The notes under the pieces: generated by a model
Seen by the model: only the letters and a program-made list of their open reading frames with translations
Databases searched by the model: none
What the model was told of the DNA's origin: nothing
Program-made: the position numbers and the translations under genes
Shown: positions 1-6,673 of the stretch, piece after piece
Layout of the letters: each line of letters begins with the position of its first letter
Position numbering within the stretch: position 1 is the first letter of the stretch
NCBI GenBank assembly: GCA_045595285.1
Contig: JAZOAC010000150.1
Span: 1-14,463 of the forward strand
Source of the DNA: UBA1731 sp045595285
GTDB lineage: Bacteria; Verrucomicrobiota; Kiritimatiellia; RFP12; UBA1067
Direction of reading: 5' to 3'
DNA: 14,463 nucleotides

Positions 1-38
1 TTCCCGAATGACACAAGGACATAGTTGCAACCTGTACC
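1..38 (+). repeat. Copy A of a dispersed direct repeat (partner at 12378-12416)
   Basis: The first 17 bases (TTCCCGAATGACACAAG) are identical to 12378-12394. The similarity continues with a few mismatches and one gap to about 38, roughly 35 of 41 aligned columns by eye. The copy may extend left of the window edge. Both copies lie in intergenic DNA and bracket the operon plus its regulator. Confidence 0.7.
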
Positions 39-154
39 CACAGAATTCATGGCTAGCGAAATTACTGCACAAAGCTCCCAAAGCCAATTTCTGGAAACCA
101 TTGTCCCACTCGTCTCACGCGTCCTACTTCGCCATATGCAAAGCGCAAAGCACA

Positions 155-201
155 AAGGCCTCCGGGAGGGGCAGCGCCCCCGCTGCCCCCCCGGAGGCCT
201 T
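155..201. repeat. Long GC-rich hairpin, possible terminator or REP-like element
   Basis: Arms 155-166 and 190-201 (AAGGCCTCCGGG / CCCGGAGGCCTT) pair perfectly over 12 bp. After one bulged A (167) the inner arms 168-176 and 181-189 (GGGGCAGCG / CGCTGCCCC) pair over 9 bp around a CCCC loop. There is no clean T-run on either side; the minus strand continues into CCTTTGTGCTTTGC. It could be a weak or factor-assisted terminator for the minus-strand operon, or a dispersed palindromic repeat. Confidence 0.75.
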
Positions 202-247
202 AAGCCATAACATCATAGCTGAATATCCGAGATTCAAAGATCAATTC

Positions 248-289
248 GAGTTTCGGGTTTTGCAACTGGGAACCAGGAACCCGAAACTC
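248..289. repeat. 12-bp perfect inverted repeat with nested hairpin
   Basis: GAGTTTCGGGTT (248-259) pairs with AACCCGAAACTC (278-289). Inside the loop a second small stem CTGG-GAA-CCAG (266-276) is present. There is no flanking T-run. It lies about 250 bp beyond the last operon stop codon, so a role in transcript 3' end formation or protection is possible but unproven. Confidence 0.75.
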
Positions 290-318
290 AGAACCTTCAC
301 TTCATACAACCATATCTC

Positions 319-450
319 TCAAAAAATGTCGTCTATCCGCCGAAGATTTTCACCATCGCAAACAGGGTCTGTCCCCACAAGCTCCCAGACCCTCGCCCAT
401 TTGTCCGTAACGCTCTTTTTGGGGTCCCTCCAAGAATCAACAGAAATCAT
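319..450 (-). CDS. Possible 43-aa small protein (doubtful)
   Basis: On the minus strand an ATG at 450 opens a 43-codon frame ending with TGA at 319-321. The product begins MISVDSWRDPKK, is hydrophilic, has three tryptophans and balanced charge, and ends RRIDDIF. It lies 85 bp beyond the stop of the last operon gene on the same strand, so it could be carried on that transcript. Against it: no Shine-Dalgarno sequence precedes the ATG, an in-frame stop lies directly upstream, and I recognise no family. It could also be a decayed 3' end of an older gene. Codon conservation in relatives would decide. Confidence 0.2.
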   Translation of the reverse strand: MISVDSWRDPKKSVTDKWARVWELVGTDPVCDGENLRRIDDIF

Positions 451-510
451 TCAATTAATCACAATCTGCCACTTATTTTAAAAATAACTAACTCTTCCGA
501 AGGGCATGTT

Positions 511-534
511 CCCTCAAAATTCCCCTCAAAATTC
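511..534. repeat. Perfect tandem duplication of a 12-mer
   Basis: CCCTCAAAATTC occurs at 511-522 and again at 523-534, directly abutting, just past the stop codon of the last operon gene (536-538). It looks like a simple slippage duplication. Confidence 0.85.
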
Positions 535-535
535 A

Positions 536-1411
536 TCACATCGATACCTTTACGGACAAGCCAAAGGGGATGCTCCAGCTACGGTTATGCGCTCCGGCAT
601 CGCTTTGCCGGATATAATTGCGTGCCGACTTTCGAATATCATGGTCAAACAGGAATTCACTATAGGCGGCAAAAACCGATACTGACACCCTTTCTGAAAC
701 TTTCCAAACAAGATCCAACCTGAAAGACGCATCCATCAGCCCTGAATGCTCCAGACGCCCCACCATATCAGGTCCGGGCAAATATCCGGCAACTCGCCTG
801 ACATCACCCCATCCTTGAGAAACAGACGGGACGATACTCACACTATCGAATATCTCTATCTCCCTGAAGAGACTGAAGTTGAGATACGTGCCATTATCAC
901 GAACGGCATCACGCTCATAGGAGAAACGTGGAACGACCCAAATATCCGGCAGTGAAATGTCAGCCAGCCAGAACTGCGTATCGGAAATATGCGTTCGCGA
1001 CGGATGGTACTCGTAACGATATCCAATGCCAATCTCGACGCACGTTGGAATCCATACGCAGTCCTCCGAAGTGAATCGCTTCCTTAGATCTACAGGCAGG
1101 TCCACCTCCCATAAATCACACGTGCGGTCTCCTCGCCCCATACGCTCTCCGACGTCTGTCAAATCGATGTAGAAGCGACTGCCTGCCGAAAGGCAGTCAA
1201 AGAAAGTCAATTCGCCATACGGCAGAAGATTAGGTTTACTGGAATCAGGAAGACCATAGGAAAGCACCTTTGAAGTAAAGTCTATCGACACGGTGCCTTC
1301 GACATAAGAATTCTGCGCATCATTGCACGAAGGTGATGCGCAACAAGGCACCGACGACAATATCCACACTGCAAAAAAACTGAATACCAGTGTACTACCA
1401 GACAGATTCAT
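536..1411 (-). CDS. Putative outer-membrane beta-barrel protein, last gene of the operon
   Basis: This 291-aa product starts with a hydrophobic signal (about residues 1-25, ending SSVPCCA before SPS). The mature part has alternating polar and aromatic segments typical of small outer-membrane barrels; early strands such as GTVSIDFTSKV and YGELTFF and late strands such as SVSVFAAYSEF and FGLSVKVSM are clear examples. It may form a porin-like channel or a structural surface protein; no catalytic motif is seen. An upstream in-frame ATG (1468) would prepend an Arg-rich, non-signal sequence, so I chose 1411. That ATG overlaps the GH95 stop as ATGA and has GGAGG nine bases upstream within the preceding gene, which implies translational coupling. 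The terminal residue is Met rather than the usual Phe or Trp. Exact family not recognised. Confidence 0.7.
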   Translation of the reverse strand: MNLSGSTLVFSFFAVWILSSVPCCASPSCNDAQNSYVEGTVSIDFTSKVLSYGLPDSSKPNLLPYGELTFFDCLSAGSRFYIDLTDVGERMGRGDRTCDLWEVDLPVDLRKRFTSEDCVWIPTCVEIGIGYRYEYHPSRTHISDTQFWLADISLPDIWVVPRFSYERDAVRDNGTYLNFSLFREIEIFDSVSIVPSVSQGWGDVRRVAGYLPGPDMVGRLEHSGLMDASFRLDLVWKVSERVSVSVFAAYSEFLFDHDIRKSARNYIRQSDAGAHNRSWSIPFGLSVKVSM

Positions 1412-3738
1412 CTCCGATCGCCTCCGACAACAATCTGAAAACCGGCCGGACGCCCACCCTTGACGCAATGTGAAGATATCGCTCCGTCTTTCCAGTCAAT
1501 GTCAACCACATAACCGCCTCTGGCTCGCAATCCTCTGACCCTCCCCATTTTCCAAACCTTTGGCAAAGCCGGCAAAAGCCGCAATACAACTTTCCCGTCA
1601 ACCGTCTTCTCGTGGCTTTGAAGGAGCATTTCCGCAATTGCGGCTACCGCTCCCAGATTGCCGTCGATCTGAAACGGCGGATGCGAATCAAATAGATTTG
1701 GATACGTTCCGCCGGTAACACTCCCACCAAGAGTTGCATAAGTCGGCTTCAAAAGGTTCATTAAAATATCATGGGCATGATCTCCATCCCTGAGGCGTGC
1801 CCACCAGGCCATCCTCCAAGCCATCCCCCAACCCGTCGAGATATCTCCGCGATGAACAAGCGTTTTTTTCGCTGCTGCGAAAAGTGCATCTGTTTGCGAG
1901 GTTATCTGAGATGACGGATAAAGGGCATAAAGATGGGAAATATGACGATGACGGTCTTCCGGATCATCCAAATCCTCTATCCATTCCATGAGTTGTCCCC
2001 ATTTCCCGATCTGCAACGGAGCAAGTCGCTTGCGGCAATCGGCTATCGCAGCAAGCGACAACCCATCCTGCCCCTCTCTTCCAAGTATCTCCGCGGCCTC
2101 TCCTACCGCATCAAAGAGATCTCGGAGAATCTGAGCATCCATCGAAGCTCCTCGGGTCCATTTCACACCATCACGACTTTTCGGAGCGTTCTCGGGAGAA
2201 AAACTCGGCACGACCGTCAGATACCCGGTCTGTGGGTCTTCAACAAGAACATCGACAAAGAAAATCGCAGCGTTGAGCATCAGAGGATAGAGTCTGGTCA
2301 GGAAACCGCGATCCTGCGTAAAGCGCCAGTGATCCCAAAGCTGTACCGCAAGCCATGCTCCTCCCATTGGCCATATCCCATAAGCCCCATGTACGGGTTC
2401 GGTCAATCGCCATATGTCCGTATGATGATGCGCACACCACCCCCTAGCGCCGTATGTGTCTCTCGCCGTACGTCTGCCTGCCGCGGAAAGGTCTTCTACC
2501 GCCGACAGGAGAGGTTCGATCAGATGAGAAAGGTTCGCCACATCAACAGGCCAATAGTTCATCTGAAGATTGATATTTATCGTGTAGCTTGACATCCACG
2601 GAGGCGAAAGCCATTCGTTCCAGATTCCCTGAAGCGTGGCCGGCTGAGTTCCGGGCTGGGATGATGATATCAGCAGATAGCGCCCGAACGCAAAATACAG
2701 CGAGGCTAAATAGGCATCCGGCTCCGTCCTGTTCCGCTCTAAACGTTCAGGAATTGTAAGGCCAGGATGGGGATTGGGCATTTCAAGCCTACAAGTGTCA
2801 AACTGAGAACGATATGCCTCCACATGCCTCTTTCTGAGCTCTGCATATCCATAGACAAGCGCACTGGTCAGGTATGTCTCGGCACGTCCCTTTTCATCCC
2901 CCGAACTGCCATCCTGCCAATTGACAAAACTTGTAGATGCGGAAAAAATCAAAGTTGCAGAATCGGCGCCCACCACCGACATCACGCCGTTCTCGGCAGA
3001 GACTATGCCGCCGTCCGTCAATGCCCGCAGATGCGATGCATACCTGATATCACCCTTTGAGTAGAAGCCGACACCGGCGCGGCCCGCGAGAAACAGATCC
3101 CGTCCATCGTCAGTGGCCTTCGCGTCTCGCTGAAAAGGACTTTCAAAAAAAGCATCAAATGTGATTGCCGCCTTTCTATCGGCGGATATGCGCATCACCA
3201 GCACATTGTCCGAAAACGATGTGAACATTTCACGTTTATACCTGACACCGTCGACTTCATATTCGCACCTTACAACGGCGTCGTCAAGCGAAAGCGACCG
3301 GCGATATGCGGACGGGAGGTCATGTCCAGGGAAGCGCAAGACCAAAGATCCTAACGTCTGGTAGGCCTCCGACGTATTCCGTCGAGATACGATATTGCCT
3401 GTTTTCGCCCTGAACCATGTAACAGCCTCCTGTTCCTTCCCCGCAAGAATCATCTTTCTCACATCCGGAATCAGAGACTTCAACAACGGCTGACGCATAT
3501 AGTCGGGCCGGCCGTCCCAAAGCGTATCTTCGTTCAGCTGCAACCGCTCCGCGCCCGGTCCGCCGAAAACCATCGCGCCGAGACGACCGTTTCCGATCGG
3601 CAGCGCCTCCGTCCACGCGGTAGCCGGCGAAGCGTAATCAAGCGAACACCCACCTTCGCCGTCTGCCGCGGCCGCACACGAAATAATTACGGAGAAAAAC
3701 GCCGTGGAACAGAACCGGACTTTCTTCGCAAACGTCAT
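1408..3738 (-). CDS. GH95 family glycoside hydrolase (alpha-L-fucosidase type), exported
   Basis: This 776-aa protein has the usual length and order of GH95: a type I signal peptide (cleavage near AAA-DG, residue 25), an N-terminal beta-sandwich opening with PATAWTEALPIGNGRLGAM, and an (alpha/alpha)6 barrel. Conserved GH95 landmarks are LQGIWNEWLSPPW (369-381), TININLQMNYW (386-396; N388 and N390), PSFSPEN with E516, RHISHLYALYP (598-608) and FQIDGN with D692. By recall of the Bifidobacterium AfcA enzyme, the Glu is the general acid and the Asn/Asp residues activate water; all are present, so the enzyme should be active. Family members cleave alpha-1,2-fucose, and some cleave alpha-L-galactose; residues alone do not settle which. 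The start overlaps the upstream stop as ATGA, with AAGG/AAAGGG motifs upstream. Confidence 0.95.
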   Translation of the reverse strand: MTFAKKVRFCSTAFFSVIISCAAAADGEGGCSLDYASPATAWTEALPIGNGRLGAMVFGGPGAERLQLNEDTLWDGRPDYMRQPLLKSLIPDVRKMILAGKEQEAVTWFRAKTGNIVSRRNTSEAYQTLGSLVLRFPGHDLPSAYRRSLSLDDAVVRCEYEVDGVRYKREMFTSFSDNVLVMRISADRKAAITFDAFFESPFQRDAKATDDGRDLFLAGRAGVGFYSKGDIRYASHLRALTDGGIVSAENGVMSVVGADSATLIFSASTSFVNWQDGSSGDEKGRAETYLTSALVYGYAELRKRHVEAYRSQFDTCRLEMPNPHPGLTIPERLERNRTEPDAYLASLYFAFGRYLLISSSQPGTQPATLQGIWNEWLSPPWMSSYTININLQMNYWPVDVANLSHLIEPLLSAVEDLSAAGRRTARDTYGARGWCAHHHTDIWRLTEPVHGAYGIWPMGGAWLAVQLWDHWRFTQDRGFLTRLYPLMLNAAIFFVDVLVEDPQTGYLTVVPSFSPENAPKSRDGVKWTRGASMDAQILRDLFDAVGEAAEILGREGQDGLSLAAIADCRKRLAPLQIGKWGQLMEWIEDLDDPEDRHRHISHLYALYPSSQITSQTDALFAAAKKTLVHRGDISTGWGMAWRMAWWARLRDGDHAHDILMNLLKPTYATLGGSVTGGTYPNLFDSHPPFQIDGNLGAVAAIAEMLLQSHEKTVDGKVVLRLLPALPKVWKMGRVRGLRARGGYVVDIDWKDGAISSHCVKGGRPAGFQIVVGGDRR

Positions 3739-5192
3739 ATACCCTTTACCTTGAACGATTCCCGGGCCTTCTCGACCTGATCACCCACACCCTCGACACG
3801 ATCCAATGTGACAGCGGGAGCGCGATCAACATTCCACAACCGCAGAAGAGGTCCATCCACACCTTCCACGATCACGTCAGAAAGTTCAATCGAGTCTATC
3901 CATGACCCTTTAATCATTTCAGAAACCTTCACACCGAATGAAAGCCGGCAATCCTTAATCGCCAGCGAAAGCGGTTCGTATGCATCGCCCCATGCGCAAA
4001 GCGGCAGTTTCAATCCGCACGCCGTTACCCGTTCAAAGGTGATGTCGGTCAGCGGTGCGCCTTTCTGCCACTGCTCATTGAAATAGTTGTAATGGAAAAA
4101 CCTGTCGGCGTTCTCCACGGTGCAGTCCCGTATGACGATATTCCCGGCGTCACCGCGAATCGGACACGTACGGTCTGCGTAGTAGGTAAAGAACGAAAGC
4201 ATGTTGTTGCGCGTTCCTTTCGGCGCAGGCGCCCCGGCCTCCTTCTCAGCCCTCGACAACACTCCGCGGAAACCATATTCGCCCGGCCCCCTCGCTTGAC
4301 AGTTCTCAATCGTAACATCCACTCCTCCAAACCGGAAACAGCTGCAGGACGTATTCAGATAGCAATTGCGAACGAGAACACGTCGATTGTCAAAACCAGC
4401 AATGCAGTCATCGCCAGTCTTCAAGATGCAGTTTTCAATCCTCACATCATCACATCCGTTAAAATGTATGGAGTCGTGCCCCGCCAGGCATGTCACGCCG
4501 TCAATCACCAGATTTCTCGTATCGACTATCCGATGAGCCCAGTTCCCAGAATCCTTGACAGTATAACCCCTCAACGTAAGGTTACGGCATTCAACGGCAT
4601 TGATCCCGAGCGGACCTCGATAGTTCTCCTCGCCTAGCGGATCAAATGCATTGCACCCGTCGATTACGGAATCCGGCTCGCCGATGATTGCCGCATCCGT
4701 CGCCCGGTAAAGCCGGATGATGGCGTTATTCCACCGATTTCCCGGATAACGATGGAATGTGTCCTTGTCGACATAGTCCGCACGGATCCATCCGACATGC
4801 GAGATTATCTTCGGATCGACCGGCTCGACAACGTCCTTTTCAAGAATGAAGTAGCGCTCTACGTCTCGAGAACCGAGCAGGCGACACCCCGATTCTAAAT
4901 AGAGCGTGACACGGCTGCGCAGCCTAAGACCACAAATAGGATAAACGCCCTTCGCAAGCCTTACCGTGCCGCCGCCCGCACTAAAGCAGTCGTCTATCGC
5001 GCCCTGGATATCAAGCGTTCTGTCGCCGTCACCCGGCAAAGGCCGGATCAGCCGCGTAACAGATGATTCATCTTTGACGGCATCCACTGCCGTGCATGCA
5101 GACAGCACGGACAACATCGCGATTGCAAGCATCCTCAAGATACGCACAGAATGGAATGCCGCCGAATGACCGTATGATGTTGTACCCTTCAT
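3735..5192 (-). CDS. GH28-like right-handed beta-helix glycosidase, lipoprotein
   Basis: The 485-aa product has a lipoprotein signal with lipobox LSAC (Cys33) after an unusually long n-region. The pectin-lyase-fold start is clear: DIQGAIDDCFSAGGGTVRL (61-79) followed by G-Y-L ladder repeats. The core GHDSIHFNGCDDVRIENC (238-255) and KTGDDCIAGFD (258-268) match the GH28 arrangement, with D240 and the D261-D262 pair in the positions of the catalytic aspartates. The usual GHG histidine segment is replaced by CSCFRFGG (283-290), so the activity may differ from classical polygalacturonase; exo-acting uronidase or rhamnogalacturonan-type activity is possible. I chose the ATG at 5192 because it overlaps the upstream stop as ATGA and has GGAGG eight bases ahead. 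It likely acts at the membrane surface. Confidence 0.8.
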   Translation of the reverse strand: MKGTTSYGHSAAFHSVRILRMLAIAMLSVLSACTAVDAVKDESSVTRLIRPLPGDGDRTLDIQGAIDDCFSAGGGTVRLAKGVYPICGLRLRSRVTLYLESGCRLLGSRDVERYFILEKDVVEPVDPKIISHVGWIRADYVDKDTFHRYPGNRWNNAIIRLYRATDAAIIGEPDSVIDGCNAFDPLGEENYRGPLGINAVECRNLTLRGYTVKDSGNWAHRIVDTRNLVIDGVTCLAGHDSIHFNGCDDVRIENCILKTGDDCIAGFDNRRVLVRNCYLNTSCSCFRFGGVDVTIENCQARGPGEYGFRGVLSRAEKEAGAPAPKGTRNNMLSFFTYYADRTCPIRGDAGNIVIRDCTVENADRFFHYNYFNEQWQKGAPLTDITFERVTACGLKLPLCAWGDAYEPLSLAIKDCRLSFGVKVSEMIKGSWIDSIELSDVIVEGVDGPLLRLWNVDRAPAVTLDRVEGVGDQVEKARESFKVKGI

Positions 5193-6673
5193 TGAAATTT
5201 CCTCCACTCTGATGAAATCGACTTACCTTCATGCCCCCAACAACTGCGCGGAACTACCGTGAAACGATAGACGGCACGACTCTTCATCGGCATATCGGTC
5301 CGCGGAAACGCACAAACCACAGGCTCGACATCGTCCTGTTCTCCCATAAGGGAATTCGGCGAGAAGTAGAAGCGTTCCGAAACTGTGCGGATGGTGTCGC
5401 CGCAATCCTCCTCCAGCCGGACAGCATAATCCCACGCACGGATATCGGCCCCACCCGCCGTTGTCGCCGGCGGAAACGACACGCATATCTGTGCGTGCTT
5501 CTCCTCTGACGGCTTCATGCCGCCCTTGCCGCGAAAATGTCCGTCCATGCAGCAGATCTCAATCTTCGCTCCAGCGGGAAAGCCCGGAAGAAGCCTTGCA
5601 TTCACTCGTGTATCGAACCGATAAGGTTTATCGGCACCTGGACCAACCGGAACAACCCAGTCAGCACCAAGAGAATGTCCATTTTTGAATTCAAAGCGTT
5701 TAAACACTACACGATTGTCGTAGACATCCATCAACATTCCCTGCTGAACGCCCTTGAAATCTATCGGAGGCATTTCCAGCGGCGGCTCGCGGCGGAAATC
5801 GCGTCCGCAGAAACCATTCTCCCGTCCCGGTGGCGTAAACGCAAAGCCTGTCTGGCAGGAACAGTTGACCGCCGTAAACTCACCTTGCCATATCGACATT
5901 TCGTCGGTCAGCGACAGGTGGCTGTGCCCCGTCAGCACAAATGCATTTGGATAGCGTGAATAGATTGGCCTAGATACGCCATCGCTACACTTTCCCCAGA
6001 CACGCCCCCGGAAGAGCCATGTCGCATTGACTGTATCCGTAACCGGTTCGTGCTGCACAAAGAAAACTGGTTTGTCGCCCGGAATTTGAGCGGTCGACAG
6101 AAACTCATCCAAGGGATTGGGCTCATCTTTGAATCCGGCGGCGATTGGATGACCTTTAGCCTCTCTTCCCAAAATGGATAACCAGTTTCGCAGAACAAAC
6201 AAATAACCCTTCACCGTCTTAATCGAAACGGGCTTGTAATCCTCGCCCCAAAGATCCTTCCAGAACGCCTCGCGATTGAAGAACAGGCTCGACGCGCGCG
6301 CCTCATCCACGGTCTTGAAACGTCCGTACGCCCAACCGTCGACATCATGGTTTCCCGTGACGAAAAGCCTCTCGACCTTTGCCCCGTCCGACCGCCGGTC
6401 GTCCGGAAAGACCTTGAACCAGGTATCAGCGACACGGCGATGTTCAACCAGCTGGCTGTGAACGGTCAAATCTCCGGCAATGAGCACGGCATCAACCTTC
6501 TCTGCATCGAAATAACGCAAAGACTTCTCAAACAAAGCGGCTTTCCTCGGCCCCTCGACATGAACATCCGAAAGGATCCCGACACGCAGCCGCCGCTCAC
6601 TTGGCGCCGCCGGCAGAAGCGACGGCATTCCCGCCAACGCCGCCGCTGAAAGCATAAAATTCCTTCTGGTCAT
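5189..6673 (-). CDS. Tat-exported calcineurin-like metallophosphoesterase
   Basis: The 494-aa protein begins MTRRNFMLSAAALAG, a twin-arginine-type signal. The metallophosphoesterase signature is complete: D36-x-H38 (ILSDVHVEG), GD68, GNHD (107-110), QHE (H208) and GHSH (249-252), so two metal ions should bind and the enzyme should be active. Residues about 330-494 form a second, beta-rich domain with no recognised signature. The natural substrate is unknown; in this operon a phosphate ester on the target glycan or on a cell-surface polymer is a reasonable guess, not a demonstrated role. The ATG at 6673 overlaps the upstream stop as ATGA and follows AAGGAG closely. An ATG eight codons upstream would hide the twin-arginine start, so it was rejected. 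Confidence 0.9.
   Translation of the reverse strand: MTRRNFMLSAAALAGMPSLLPAAPSERRLRVGILSDVHVEGPRKAALFEKSLRYFDAEKVDAVLIAGDLTVHSQLVEHRRVADTWFKVFPDDRRSDGAKVERLFVTGNHDVDGWAYGRFKTVDEARASSLFFNREAFWKDLWGEDYKPVSIKTVKGYLFVLRNWLSILGREAKGHPIAAGFKDEPNPLDEFLSTAQIPGDKPVFFVQHEPVTDTVNATWLFRGRVWGKCSDGVSRPIYSRYPNAFVLTGHSHLSLTDEMSIWQGEFTAVNCSCQTGFAFTPPGRENGFCGRDFRREPPLEMPPIDFKGVQQGMLMDVYDNRVVFKRFEFKNGHSLGADWVVPVGPGADKPYRFDTRVNARLLPGFPAGAKIEICCMDGHFRGKGGMKPSEEKHAQICVSFPPATTAGGADIRAWDYAVRLEEDCGDTIRTVSERFYFSPNSLMGEQDDVEPVVCAFPRTDMPMKSRAVYRFTVVPRSCWGHEGKSISSEWRKFQ

Larger units (their letters stand above)
1..535. other. Gene-poor intergenic region downstream of the glycosidase operon
   Basis: No convincing gene is seen on either strand. 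An open plus-strand frame covers 8-481, but it runs through two large hairpins, has low-complexity Ser/Pro-rich content and no ribosome binding site. The stretch holds a sequence copy shared with 12378-12416, a 21-bp GC-rich hairpin (155-201), a 12-bp perfect hairpin (248-289), a possible 43-aa minus-strand frame (319-450), an AT-rich palindrome TTATTTT-A-AAAATAA (473-487) and a tandem 12-mer (511-534). The operon reads into this region from the right, so one or more of these structures may end its transcript or stabilise its 3' end. Confidence 0.7.

Noticed and set aside
8..481. 157-aa plus-strand open frame at the window start
   Set aside because: It reads through the two large hairpins, has no ribosome site and a composition without protein-like pattern, so it is taken as chance.
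1933..2592. 219-aa plus-strand frame inside the GH95 gene
   Set aside because: It is antisense to conserved GH95 motifs and shows no domain pattern.
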